From Acidimicrobiales bacterium MED-G01 (GTDB lineage Bacteria > Actinomycetota > Acidimicrobiia > Acidimicrobiales > Poriferisodalaceae), in the NCBI GenBank assembly GCA_002457435.1, contig NTLA01000001.1, forward strand, positions 62,001 through 126,000: DNA of 64,000 nt. The letters are read 5' to 3'. Below the pieces are notes generated by a model. The model ran no database searches, had not been told where the DNA came from, and worked only from the letters and a program-made list of their open reading frames with translations. A program made the translations under genes and the position numbers. Positions 1-8,537 of the stretch are shown here, in pieces. Positions within the stretch are counted from its first letter, which is position 1. Every line of letters starts with the position of its first letter.

Positions 1-900
1 ATCGGCTCAACCAAAGGAGCGATGAATCTCATTGACGCGAAGCGCTCAGCAGAGCTTTACGAACTTATAGGAGAACGAGTAACGATCTCGGGTGGGTCGG
101 CTGCCAACACGGTGATCGGTGTCAACTCTCTTGGGGGTAGATCTGGGTATGTCGGGAGAGTAGCGAACGACGATCTTGGTGATGTGTTCACTGCAGATAT
201 GAGCCGGTTAGGTATAGAACACTCAACCCCTCGGGCTCCCGCTGATGACCCGACTGGCCGCTGCATAGTTTTCATCACGCCTGATGGTGAGAGGACACTT
301 CATACATTTCTTGGAGCTTCCAACGGACTGACTTCGTCCGACGTCGACATGGAGTTAATCGCAAGGGCGAAACTGCTCTTTTTGGAGGGGTACTTATGGG
401 ACCCCCCTGAAGCCAAAGCCGCAATGCGTTATGCAGCATCAGGTGTCAGTGAGGGCGCGCGGGTCGCGCTTACCCTCTCCGACCAGTTCTGCGTCGAACG
501 TCACAGGGCCTCTTTCATGGACCTAATTGATGACCACGTTGATGTGCTTTTCGCGAACCACCATGAGGTGATGTCTCTGTTCGAAGTTGAACAACTTGAT
601 CTAGCACTGGATCGAGTTCAAGAACGGGTCGACCTGGCGGCTATCACTATGGGAGCGTCCGGTTCTGTGCTCATCACCTCAGACGGGCGGACGACGATTT
701 CAGCTGACCCGGTAGCTCGCGTCGTGGATAAGACGGGTGCTGGAGACCTATACGCCTCGGGCGTGCTGTATGGGCTAGCTAAAGGGTACGACCTAGAAAG
801 ATGCGGGAAGCTGGGATCCCTGGCAGCGGAAGAGGTGATTGCACATATCGGGCCCAGGCCAGAGATATTGCTCAGAGAGCTAGCGGGAGAGCTTGCATAG
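1..900 (+). CDS. PfkB/ribokinase-family sugar or nucleoside kinase, 5' truncated by window edge
   Basis: This is a PfkB-family kinase that phosphorylates a sugar or nucleoside with ATP in the cytoplasm. The frame is open from base 1. Residues before the internal Met at 22 (GSTKGAM, then NLID) resemble the K-G-x-M-x-L-I-D stretch that sits some 30-40 residues into adenosine-kinase-like members, so the true start lies outside the window. Visible signatures are the substrate loop GGSAANT, the GRxANDDLGD stretch, and the C-terminal DKTGAGDLYASG motif, which contains the catalytic Asp and the anion hole. It closely resembles the adenosine kinase-like branch annotated in many actinobacteria and alphaproteobacteria. 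The substrate cannot be read from sequence. The gene converges on the phosphohexomutase, whose stop lies 9 bases away. Confidence 0.85.
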   Translation: MGSTKGAMNLIDAKRSAELYELIGERVTISGGSAANTVIGVNSLGGRSGYVGRVANDDLGDVFTADMSRLGIEHSTPRAPADDPTGRCIVFITPDGERTLHTFLGASNGLTSSDVDMELIARAKLLFLEGYLWDPPEAKAAMRYAASGVSEGARVALTLSDQFCVERHRASFMDLIDDHVDVLFANHHEVMSLFEVEQLDLALDRVQERVDLAAITMGASGSVLITSDGRTTISADPVARVVDKTGAGDLYASGVLYGLAKGYDLERCGKLGSLAAEEVIAHIGPRPEILLRELAGELA

Positions 901-909
901 TCGGGATAA

Positions 910-2586
910 TTAACCGAACCATGACAGTGTGGTATCGCCGAGCGATTTCAAATTCTCGGAACAAGACGAGCGAAGTGCTGCGAGGTCACCAACCGGCTTC
1001 GAAATAATTTGCTCCAAATAAATTTTTACCTTTGGTTCAGTGCCGCTAGGCCGGATTGCGATTCGGACGCCGTCCTTCGACCGAAACTCGATCAAATTGG
1101 TGGTAAGGGGAGGAGGCTTCTCAAGCCAATCTGTTGTGGCGACTATTTGACTTCCATTGAGCTCCTCAGGTGGGGTGAGACGCAGGGCATCAAGAACCGA
1201 CTCAATCGTTACGGAATCGAACTCTCCGCTGGCCTGATGTGTCACGAACAAACCAATTTCAAAAGCTAATTCATCGAGTCGTTCCAACGGCCCTTGATGC
1301 CCTGAGTTGAGAGTTTCAATCATTTCTAGAAATTTCACCGCGGCTGAAATCCCATCCTTGTCCAAGACGGCACCGTTAACCGAGTATCCAAGAGCCTCCT
1401 CGTAACCGAAGACCCAACTCCTGTCAGGTCTTGACACTGCCGGTTCCATAATCCATTTGAAACCAGTAAGTGTTCGAACATGTTCGACGTCGTGGGTAGC
1501 GCAAAGAGATGCAACCGCCTCGGAGGATACGACCGAACTTGCTGTCAACCGATCCTCTCCACTGGTGGTGTTGAGTTGGTGATCACATAGCAACAAACCC
1601 AACTCGTCACCCGACAATTGATTCCAACCATCTTTGGTTCGTATCGCGACAGCTAGTCGGTCCGCGTCCGGGTCATTGGCAAGAACAAGATTTACGTTTC
1701 TATTGTCAGCGGTTCTGAAAGCCTCAGCTAAGGCCCCTTTCTCTTCAGGGTTGGGGAATGGGAGGCCCGGGAAAGAGCCATTGGGTTGGAATTGAGAATC
1801 CACTCGTATGGGAGAAGAAATACCGGCTCGAGAACAGGCGGCCTCCAACGTGGCGCCACCGACGCCGCATAGTGGCGTGTATACCCATTCCATTAAATGT
1901 CTCGAAATATATGGCGCATCTGATTGAGGAATGACTGCTTGAACGTAAGCAGAAATCGAATCCTGACCACTTAAACGAGAAACTTCTTCGGAAGTAGCGA
2001 GGTCCGCCTCCGTGGGTAAAGAACCGAAATTCATCAATAACTCGATCTCTTGGTCTATTGGGGGCCTGATTTGGGTTCCGTCTGGGCCATAGACCTTGTA
2101 GCCGCTGTCACTTGATGGGTTGTGGCTTGCAGTGACAACAATTGCTCCCGCAGTAGTTCTGTCCATTTGATGCCATACGACAACAGGAGTGGGGCACGGC
2201 TCATCGATCAACAAACATCGAACGCCCAATGCGGTTAACAAACGAGCTGAATCAAGTGCATAAATATCAGAATCAGGTCGAGCGTCGTAGCCGATGACGA
2301 CTCCCTTTTCGGCCAGTCCGCGATCAAGTAAATAGCCGCCGATTGCCCGCGCTGCCACGCGAACCGACACCCGATTCATCCGCGCTGGCCCCACACCCCG
2401 CTCGGCTCTAAGACCGGCCGTGCCGAACGAGAGCTTGGTGCCGAAGTGAGCATCTAGAAGATCTGAGTTAGAAGATAACTTCTCGATAGTGGATCGCGTA
2501 CGTGGGTCGGGATCCGCGTTAACCCACGCCTCTGGCTGGACTAAAAGTCTTGATGAACCATCACGCACTAAGCCATCCTGCCTCAT
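910..2586 (-). CDS. Phosphohexomutase (phosphoglucomutase/phosphomannomutase family)
   Basis: This alpha-D-phosphohexomutase interconverts hexose 1- and 6-phosphates, feeding nucleotide-sugar and cell-wall precursor synthesis. All four active-site signatures are present in order: the phosphoserine loop TASHNP (Ser about residue 154), the metal-binding DPDADR loop (about 305), the sugar-binding GYEEALGY motif (about 385), and the phosphate-binding RPSGTEPKVK motif (about 512). The length of 558 residues fits the longer PgcA/Pmm-B type found in actinobacteria and Bacillus rather than the roughly 450-residue AlgC/GlmM type. Glucose versus mannose preference cannot be decided here. It is divergent from the MBOAT gene with only 39 bases between starts, so the promoters of both genes must be compressed into or overlap that gap. 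Confidence 0.9.
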   Translation of the reverse strand: MRQDGLVRDGSSRLLVQPEAWVNADPDPRTRSTIEKLSSNSDLLDAHFGTKLSFGTAGLRAERGVGPARMNRVSVRVAARAIGGYLLDRGLAEKGVVIGYDARPDSDIYALDSARLLTALGVRCLLIDEPCPTPVVVWHQMDRTTAGAIVVTASHNPSSDSGYKVYGPDGTQIRPPIDQEIELLMNFGSLPTEADLATSEEVSRLSGQDSISAYVQAVIPQSDAPYISRHLMEWVYTPLCGVGGATLEAACSRAGISSPIRVDSQFQPNGSFPGLPFPNPEEKGALAEAFRTADNRNVNLVLANDPDADRLAVAIRTKDGWNQLSGDELGLLLCDHQLNTTSGEDRLTASSVVSSEAVASLCATHDVEHVRTLTGFKWIMEPAVSRPDRSWVFGYEEALGYSVNGAVLDKDGISAAVKFLEMIETLNSGHQGPLERLDELAFEIGLFVTHQASGEFDSVTIESVLDALRLTPPEELNGSQIVATTDWLEKPPPLTTNLIEFRSKDGVRIAIRPSGTEPKVKIYLEQIISKPVGDLAALRSSCSENLKSLGDTTLSWFG

Positions 2587-2625
2587 CGGGCACGCTAGCG
2601 TTGCCCTTTCACCCTTGATAAACAG

Positions 2626-4014
2626 ATGCTTTTCCCCACGCTGGCCTTCGGCCTGTTCTTCGTAGCCATATTCCTACTCAATTGGTTGACGCGCCCGCAC
2701 CCATTGATCTGGAAGATCTCGATGTTCTGTTCGAGTCTCTTCTTTTATGGATGGTGGAACTGGCGATTTGTTTTCCTCCTCTTATGGGCCATTGCGTCCA
2801 ACTGGTTTGCAGGAACCCAGATAGACAAACACCTCCAGCTTGGAAGCAAAGACTCAGCAAGAAATTGGATGCGCACGGCGATAGCTGGAGATCTCGCTCT
2901 ACTCGGGGTTTTTAAGTACTACGATTTTTTTGCGGTCGAACTATCCAATCTTTTAGGCAGTGGTACCACAATCCCTTTGCTAGAGCTGACACTGCCGGTA
3001 GGGATTTCTTTCTTTACCTTCCAAGCGATGAGTTACGTGATCGATATGCATCGAAAGCTCATCAAGCCTATGCCGGTCCTCGATTTCGCTGTGTACCTCT
3101 CCTTTTTCCCGCAGCTCGTAGCTGGGCCGATAGTTCGGGCTTCTGAAATGGCGCCGCAAATCAGTCGACGGCCAGATCCCCGGCAGGTGGCTTCAGGAGA
3201 GGCTTTCCAACTGATACTTCGAGGGTTATTCAAGAAAGTTGTGATTTCCAGTTGGTTGGCGAGCACCATAGTTGACGATGTTTTCGCCAACCCTGAGGGT
3301 CATAGCAGCCAAGATGTACTCCTCGGTGTCTATGGCTACGCAATCCAGATATACGCTGATTTTTCCGGATACACCGATATAGCTATCGGCGTAGCACTGC
3401 TTCTTGGGTTTCGATTCCCGACTAACTTCGACCGCCCTTACAGGGCTCTTTCACTTAGAGAGTTCTGGAAGAGATGGCATATAACTCTGTCGTCTTGGCT
3501 GCGTGATTATCTCTACATCCCTTTGGGAGGCAACCGCGGCAAGAAGGCTGATACCTATCGCAATTTGCTTATCACTATGATCTTGGGTGGCTTATGGCAT
3601 GGCAGTACCTGGAATTTCGTAATCTGGGGTGCCATCCACGGGGTAGCTCTGGCAGTTGAGCGGTTGTTGCCGAAATGGCAGATTCACCCTGTGGTGCGTT
3701 GGATTGCGACGTTTCACGTCGTGTGTTTTGCCTGGATTTTTTTCAGAGCAGAGTCCTTGTCGGCGGCCATACAAGTCCTCAAAACAATAGTCATCCCGTC
3801 AGGCCCCGTAGATCTGTCTAACGCCCTCTTGATGCTTGTGCTAGCAGCCATGTTGCTTGCGCAATTCATTCCAGATTCCAGATCTGAGGAGGTGAAGCAG
3901 TGGTTGAATAGGCGCGGAATATTGACTCAGGGTTTGGCTTTCGGATTCGTTCTTGTCTTAATCGACATGTTCGGACCCGATGGAGTTGCGCCGTTTATCT
4001 ACTTCCAATTCTGA
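2626..4014 (+). CDS. MBOAT-family membrane O-acyltransferase (AlgI/DltB-like)
   Basis: This is a polytopic inner-membrane O-acyltransferase of the MBOAT family. It starts with a hydrophobic segment and has many membrane segments over 462 residues. Family hallmarks are FPQLVAGPIVRA (about 162-173), the SLREFWKRWHITLSSWLRDYLY block (about 275-295), the IPLGGNRG turn, and LGGLWHGSTWNF, which contains the presumed catalytic His (about 325). Relatives such as AlgI, PatA and DltB move acyl groups across the membrane onto extracellular polysaccharide or wall polymers. The stop overlaps the start of the first SGNH gene by one base and a second SGNH gene follows. This is the AlgI plus AlgJ/AlgX type of arrangement, so acetylation of a secreted glycan is the most likely role. 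The glycan itself is not identifiable here. Confidence 0.9.
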   Translation: MLFPTLAFGLFFVAIFLLNWLTRPHPLIWKISMFCSSLFFYGWWNWRFVFLLLWAIASNWFAGTQIDKHLQLGSKDSARNWMRTAIAGDLALLGVFKYYDFFAVELSNLLGSGTTIPLLELTLPVGISFFTFQAMSYVIDMHRKLIKPMPVLDFAVYLSFFPQLVAGPIVRASEMAPQISRRPDPRQVASGEAFQLILRGLFKKVVISSWLASTIVDDVFANPEGHSSQDVLLGVYGYAIQIYADFSGYTDIAIGVALLLGFRFPTNFDRPYRALSLREFWKRWHITLSSWLRDYLYIPLGGNRGKKADTYRNLLITMILGGLWHGSTWNFVIWGAIHGVALAVERLLPKWQIHPVVRWIATFHVVCFAWIFFRAESLSAAIQVLKTIVIPSGPVDLSNALLMLVLAAMLLAQFIPDSRSEEVKQWLNRRGILTQGLAFGFVLVLIDMFGPDGVAPFIYFQF

Positions 4015-5090
4015 TGGAAAACGACACTGGTTCTCAAATAAACCCTCAATCGAAGGCCGGCGGTTTTCCCGCGGGGCAAGTCTTATTGAGTGGGATAGTG
4101 GGTTTAATGCTGGCCGCCTGTATCAATTCGTCGGCGTTACTGACCGACGCTGAACGTCTCCCGGATGGCAGGAGTCGGTCGCTGTCAGTTGCGATATGGA
4201 CCCCAATCGAAGCAGCTGCTTCAGCATTTAAGTTGACATGGCCGAGAACAGTCGGTGACTCTCTGCTGGGTCGGTCAAGTGACGAGGGCGAGATAGCTCT
4301 CCACCGCGAGCAAATTGAGGTGGCGTCTGAGTTGCCAAGCGAAGAATGGTTAGTTTTTTCAGCTGAGGAAGAACAACGTGCTGAACTTCAGTTAGACCAA
4401 GGTGCCCCGCATACTTCGGGGTCAGTTTGGGACCCTGAAAATCCCTTCACCATATGGGTGTTAGGGGACTCAATGGTCCAATTCTTTGGTGAGACTTTTG
4501 TGATGATGGCTGAGAAATCTCCGTCGGTCTCGGCTACGGCTGAACCTAAATTAGCCAGCGGATTGAGTCGGCCTGACTATTTCGATTGGCCAGCGCGAAT
4601 TTCCGAGGTGATGACTACCCACGATCCGGACGCCGTGATCCTGATGTTCGGTGGAAATGACGCGCAAAACATAAGAGCCGATGACGGTAGTTGGCTCGAT
4701 CGATTCAGCGAGCGATGGGAAGAGGAGTACCGAAGACGAATATCACTTGTTATGGATCTAGCGGCATCCAAACCTGAACGGATTGTGCTCTGGGTTGGTC
4801 AGCCTCCAATGCGTGGGCCCGGGTTTGACTCGCGTATGGAGCAACTAAACGACCTTTATCGCGCAGAAGCAAATGAACGACAAGGCGTCCACTATCTCGA
4901 TCTCCGATCATTATTTACTGACGGGTCAGGTAACTATGCTCGGTACCTTCTTGATTCCTCTGGGCAATTAGTAGATGTGCGGTTGACTGATGGAGTTCAT
5001 CTGAGTCATTGGGGCGGTGAGTGGCTCTCCGAATTTCTTCTAAAAGAGATTAAGAAGTCTCCCGAAGTTGAAGAGCTATGGAACGAATGA
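4014..5090 (+). CDS. SGNH/GDSL-type hydrolase-fold protein, membrane anchored
   Basis: This 358-residue protein has one N-terminal hydrophobic segment (about residues 22-40, ending near LAAC) followed by an extracytoplasmic SGNH fold. The motifs are block I WVLGDSM (about 149-155, nucleophile Ser), block III GGND (about 212-215) and the C-terminal DGVHLSHWG block V carrying the Asp-x-x-His pair (about 325-330). It overlaps the MBOAT stop by one base, so it is probably translationally coupled. By analogy with AlgJ/AlgX, PatB and the DUF459 family it would accept acyl groups delivered by the MBOAT protein and pass them to a glycan, or remove them. Residues about 85-140 are acidic and poorly conserved. 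Acetyltransferase versus esterase activity cannot be told from sequence. Confidence 0.8.
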   Translation: MENDTGSQINPQSKAGGFPAGQVLLSGIVGLMLAACINSSALLTDAERLPDGRSRSLSVAIWTPIEAAASAFKLTWPRTVGDSLLGRSSDEGEIALHREQIEVASELPSEEWLVFSAEEEQRAELQLDQGAPHTSGSVWDPENPFTIWVLGDSMVQFFGETFVMMAEKSPSVSATAEPKLASGLSRPDYFDWPARISEVMTTHDPDAVILMFGGNDAQNIRADDGSWLDRFSERWEEEYRRRISLVMDLAASKPERIVLWVGQPPMRGPGFDSRMEQLNDLYRAEANERQGVHYLDLRSLFTDGSGNYARYLLDSSGQLVDVRLTDGVHLSHWGGEWLSEFLLKEIKKSPEVEELWNE

Positions 5091-5956
5091 AATTCCGGTT
5101 CGTTGCCTATGTTGTCGCCCTGTTGGCGACGAGTTTGATAGTTAGCATTCCCAGCGTCGCAGAAGGAGAGGAGGACGACTCATCACTGCGAGTGGCTGTT
5201 AAGGATCCTCGGTTCGACCCTTGGGGAGCGCCTCACCATCGGTGGCCTGATCTGCATCTTTCGCACTTAGGCCAAGAGAGGGCCTACTACCACTGGGTCA
5301 GAGAAGATCGAAAATCACTTTTGCCTGAAGCAATTGAGACAAGACCGCTCAGCATCTGGGTTGGTGGTGACTCCCTAGCTGGAGGTGCTGCGCTGGGCTT
5401 TAGAGAATTGATGAGACGCGAACGCCGCTGGCTCTACACCGAGGATGTCAGAAAGTCGACCGGCGTAGTGAGTGATTGGTATTTCGATTGGATCGAATAT
5501 TTGCGCGACGAGGTAGCCGATGGCCCCTATCAGGTCATAGTGCTTTCGATAGGAGGGAACGATTGGCAAGGTTTCCGTGGAGGCCCTTCAGACAAGGGAA
5601 GCGCCGAATGGGTCATGCAGTATGAGCAGAGGGTCAGGAAAATGTTGGAGACCGTCGACCGGGCCGGCCGCTTGGTCATCTGGGTCGGGATGCCGCATTT
5701 TCGAATCCCTTTCATGGTGCCGCTACCTGATGTTGTGAACCCAATCACTCAAGAGGTGTTTAGTGGCGGCGACCGCTCTGCATGGATAGATGCAGCAGCA
5801 ATCGTTTCACCAGACGGCACCTGGACCAAACGCATTGTGGATGAGAATGGCGAGACAATTGAGGTACGAACGGACGACGGTACCCATTATCAGTCAAATG
5901 GAGCCCGACTCATCACAGCTGCTGTGGTTGCCGCTATAGAGGAAAGAAGTGACTGA
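5078..5956 (+). CDS. Second SGNH/GDSL-type hydrolase-fold protein, secreted
   Basis: This 292-residue protein has a signal peptide (basic start, hydrophobic core to about residue 25, possible cleavage after a VAEG-like site) and an SGNH domain. The motifs are GGDSLAGG (about 96, nucleophile Ser), SIGGNDW (about 157) and DDGTHYQSNGARL (about 265, Asp/His). An internal ATG at 5087 makes a 4-base ATGA overlap with the upstream stop and is an equally likely start, giving a protein three residues shorter. It is a diverged paralogue of the preceding gene: both share the YFDWxxxx and GGND regions. With the MBOAT gene the three form a compact cassette. It resembles the two SGNH-type proteins (AlgJ, AlgX) that accompany AlgI in alginate acetylation, although there is no sign of alginate genes here. 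Confidence 0.78.
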   Translation: MERMKFRFVAYVVALLATSLIVSIPSVAEGEEDDSSLRVAVKDPRFDPWGAPHHRWPDLHLSHLGQERAYYHWVREDRKSLLPEAIETRPLSIWVGGDSLAGGAALGFRELMRRERRWLYTEDVRKSTGVVSDWYFDWIEYLRDEVADGPYQVIVLSIGGNDWQGFRGGPSDKGSAEWVMQYEQRVRKMLETVDRAGRLVIWVGMPHFRIPFMVPLPDVVNPITQEVFSGGDRSAWIDAAAIVSPDGTWTKRIVDENGETIEVRTDDGTHYQSNGARLITAAVVAAIEERSD

Positions 5957-5973
5957 CTTGATGAAGTGGGAGG

Positions 5974-6060
5974 TCAGCCTCTTCCGCAGTTTGGCCGTTT
6001 ACCGTGGTTGGCTTTGCTGCGGCGAGCGCGTAGCTTAAGTTTCTTTTTGCGCTTCGACAT
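5974..6060 (-). CDS. Small basic ribosomal protein, bL37-type (28 aa)
   Basis: A 28-residue reading frame starts with MSKRKKK and ends KANHGKRPNCGRG. It is almost entirely Lys/Arg in its first half, and its core K-A-N-H-G-K-R-P-N matches my memory of the 24-residue actinobacterial large-subunit protein bL37, first seen in mycobacterial ribosome structures. It lies on the minus strand between the convergent SGNH gene and the end of the AMACR-like gene, 56 bases downstream of the latter and in the same direction. No strong Shine-Dalgarno is visible. The gene is too short for ordinary gene callers. The call rests on the peptide motif alone: seen directly are the reading frame and composition, recalled is the family match. 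The Cys in the tail is unusual relative to the sequences I remember. Confidence 0.72.
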   Translation of the reverse strand: MSKRKKKLKLRARRSKANHGKRPNCGRG

Positions 6061-6116
6061 GTAGGCAAGGATACAGGGGACTTAATCGATTCCCTAGGGG
6101 TAAGAAACTCGAGTGC

Positions 6117-7256
6117 TTAGCTGACGGCTCCCACGTCTTTTAACTTCTCGACGTCTTCACTTGAGAATCCCCAATCGGTGAGCACTTCGAGGGTGTGTTG
6201 TCCGGGTGCCGGTGGAGGCATTTGTACCTCACCGGGAGTACGACTGAACTTGGGCGCTGGTCCGGGCTGCACGACACCGTCTACCTCAACAAATGATCCC
6301 CGTGCCACGTTGTGGGGATGCTCTGGCGCTTCAGACAAGTCGAGAACCGGGGCATAACAAACATCGCTGCCCAACATCACCTCGTCCCATTCATCGCGGC
6401 TGCGTGACTTAATTATTTCTGCGAGTCGAGACTTCTTCTCTGCCCAACTTTCCTGATCATTACGAGCCTCTGTTGAGGCGTCTGTTAGGCCAGTCAATTG
6501 GAGGAGCTCGTCATGAAACTTGCCCTCGATAGAGCCGATGGATACAAATTTCTCGTCTGAGGTCTCGTAGACCCCGTAATAGTAGGAGCCGCCATCAAGG
6601 ACGTTGTCCTCACGTTCGTCTGACCAATGGCCCGAGGCATGCATACCGTAAATAGAAGCCATTAAGGAAGCAGCACCTTCAGTCATCGCAGAGTCAACAA
6701 TTTGACCTACTCCTGATGTTCTTGTCTCAAGCAGGGCAGCGCATATTCCGAAAGCGAGATAAATTCCGCCCCCACCGAAATCACCCACAAGGTTGAGGGG
6801 AGGTGATGGTTTGTCTGACGATCCGATCGCGTGCAGGGCTCCCGTGAGGGCGATGTAGTTGATGTCGTGACCTGCGGCATGCGCCATTGGACCATCTTGG
6901 CCCCATCCGGTCATTCGGCCATAAACCAGCTTCGGGTTTCGTTCAAGACATTCGTCGGGGCCTAAACCGAGTCGCTCGGTAACGCCTGGACGGAAACCTT
7001 CGATCAAAGCATCTGCCTCTTCAACGAGTTTAAGAACGGTCTCGACGCCGTCGGAGTTCTTGAGATCGACCGACACCGAACGCCGACTCCTATTTAGAAC
7101 GCTGTACTTCCGGCCTCTGTCTATCCCAAGGTCTACTTGAGCCATGCGATCGACCCGGACAACATCAGCCCCCAGGTCCGCCAAGAGCATGGCGCAAAAA
7201 GGTCCAGGCCCAATGCCGGCTAACTCGACAACTTTGACTCCGCTTAGTGGTCCCAC
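6117..7256 (-). CDS. CaiB/BaiF-family enzyme, alpha-methylacyl-CoA racemase type
   Basis: This family III CoA-transferase-fold protein of 379 residues is closest in pattern to alpha-methylacyl-CoA racemase (AMACR/MCR). That enzyme epimerises the 2-methyl centre of branched acyl-CoAs so that beta-oxidation can proceed. It has the N-terminal GVKVVELAGIGPGPF block, FRPGVTERLGLGPDEC, GRMTGWGQDGP, and the two catalytic positions expected for the racemase: His130 in AAGHDINY and Asp159 in VGDFGGGG. Compare His126 and Asp156 of the M. tuberculosis enzyme. The GGG after the Asp and the SYYYGVYET segment are also typical. It could alternatively be a CoA-transferase, but the His/Asp pair favours the racemase. 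It stands alone and is divergent from ychF. Confidence 0.85.
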   Translation of the reverse strand: MGPLSGVKVVELAGIGPGPFCAMLLADLGADVVRVDRMAQVDLGIDRGRKYSVLNRSRRSVSVDLKNSDGVETVLKLVEEADALIEGFRPGVTERLGLGPDECLERNPKLVYGRMTGWGQDGPMAHAAGHDINYIALTGALHAIGSSDKPSPPLNLVGDFGGGGIYLAFGICAALLETRTSGVGQIVDSAMTEGAASLMASIYGMHASGHWSDEREDNVLDGGSYYYGVYETSDEKFVSIGSIEGKFHDELLQLTGLTDASTEARNDQESWAEKKSRLAEIIKSRSRDEWDEVMLGSDVCYAPVLDLSEAPEHPHNVARGSFVEVDGVVQPGPAPKFSRTPGEVQMPPPAPGQHTLEVLTDWGFSSEDVEKLKDVGAVS

Positions 7257-7359
7257 AACGTCCTCCCTAAGAACTAGTTTCTAGATTCTTTCACAGCATC
7301 GAGCGACCTTCACGGCTGATGGGTGACTTGAGTCTGAGCGGCGGTAGCCTCGCCTGCCA

Positions 7360-8442
7360 ATGGAAAGATTCGGATTTGTTGGCTTACCCAATGCTGGGAA
7401 GTCTTCTCTGTTCAATGCCCTCGCTGGAGGCGGAGCACTCGCTGCTCCCTATGCGTTCGCCACCACCGATCCGAACGTCGGCGTTGTCAAGGTTCCTGAT
7501 CAACGATTAGATGCTCTCGCTGAAATGAGTGAAAGTAGAAAAGTTGTTAACTCAACAACGGAGTTCGTTGATATAGGAGGACTAGTTGAAGGGGCTAGCC
7601 AGGGAGAAGGACTCGGCAACAAATTCCTTGCTGGGATTCGAGAAGTTGATGCTCTGGTTTTGGTTCTTCGAACGTTTGATGATGAGGACGTCCCAGGTCC
7701 GACCGACCCGATCGAACACCTCCGTGTCGTAGAAATCGAGCTCACACTTGCTGACCTTGAGTCTGTAGAGGGTCGCATTGACCGACGGCGCAAAGCGCTG
7801 CGTGCTGACCCTCGAGATGCCTTGTTAGTAGCAGAAGTGGATGCCTTAGAAGAGGCGTTAGCGTTACTTTCGGAGGGAACGCCGCTCTATCAATCTGATC
7901 TTTCTGATGAACGCCGGTCAGCCCTGCGAGAACATTTTTTGCTGACTAACAAACCGGTAATGGCGGTGTTGAACATCGGAGAAGATCAGTTAACCGAAGC
8001 CAACGAACTCGCTTCTGCTCTCGGTGCAGCTCTTCCGGGTGCAGAAGTCTTGCCACTCTCCGTTCAACTAGAAGCCGAAGCGGCGTTGCTGCCTCATGAA
8101 GAAAGAGCCGATCTGCTTGAAGGTTTGGGATTAGGAGAGGGCGCTCTTCCGTTATTTGTGCGGGCGGCGCATGACTTATTGGGGCTGCGAACTTTCTTAA
8201 CGACTGGCGAACAAGAATCTCGGGCTTGGACCTTCAAAGATGGATGGAAGGCGCCCCAATGCGCTGGGAGAATCCATACAGATTTCGAACGCGGATTCAT
8301 AAGAGCTGAAGTGATTGCACATGATGAATTACTTGCATTGGGATCTTGGTCTGCGGCGCGAGACGTCGGTCAACTTCGCCTAGAAGGGAAGGATTACCTG
8401 ATGAGGGACGGAGATGTGGTCGAATTTCGCTTCAATGTTTAA
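7360..8442 (+). CDS. ychF: Redox-regulated ATPase/GTPase YchF (OLA1-type)
   Basis: This is YchF, a universally conserved TRAFAC-class P-loop protein that binds ATP in preference to GTP, associates with ribosomes and modulates stress responses. The G1 loop GLPNAGKSS is at residues 8-16, switch/G3 is EFVDIGGLVEGASQGEGLGN, and the LNIGEDQL stretch sits at the altered G4 position (NxxE in place of NKxD), which explains loss of guanine specificity. The C-terminal TGS-like domain ends in KDGDVVEFRFNV-like residues. The length of 360 residues is normal. It begins with ATG at 7360 after a poor ribosome-binding site. It stands alone, with the AMACR-type gene divergent from it and rsmI downstream after 95 bases. 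Confidence 0.95.
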   Translation: MERFGFVGLPNAGKSSLFNALAGGGALAAPYAFATTDPNVGVVKVPDQRLDALAEMSESRKVVNSTTEFVDIGGLVEGASQGEGLGNKFLAGIREVDALVLVLRTFDDEDVPGPTDPIEHLRVVEIELTLADLESVEGRIDRRRKALRADPRDALLVAEVDALEEALALLSEGTPLYQSDLSDERRSALREHFLLTNKPVMAVLNIGEDQLTEANELASALGAALPGAEVLPLSVQLEAEAALLPHEERADLLEGLGLGEGALPLFVRAAHDLLGLRTFLTTGEQESRAWTFKDGWKAPQCAGRIHTDFERGFIRAEVIAHDELLALGSWSAARDVGQLRLEGKDYLMRDGDVVEFRFNV

Positions 8443-8537
8443 CGGCAAGAAAGTTTCGAAATCACGAGAGAGCCCTTTTGGTGTGTTCTGCGCTTAAAAC
8501 GTCTTCGGAATGACAAAATGTTCTTAGGTTGTCGCTG

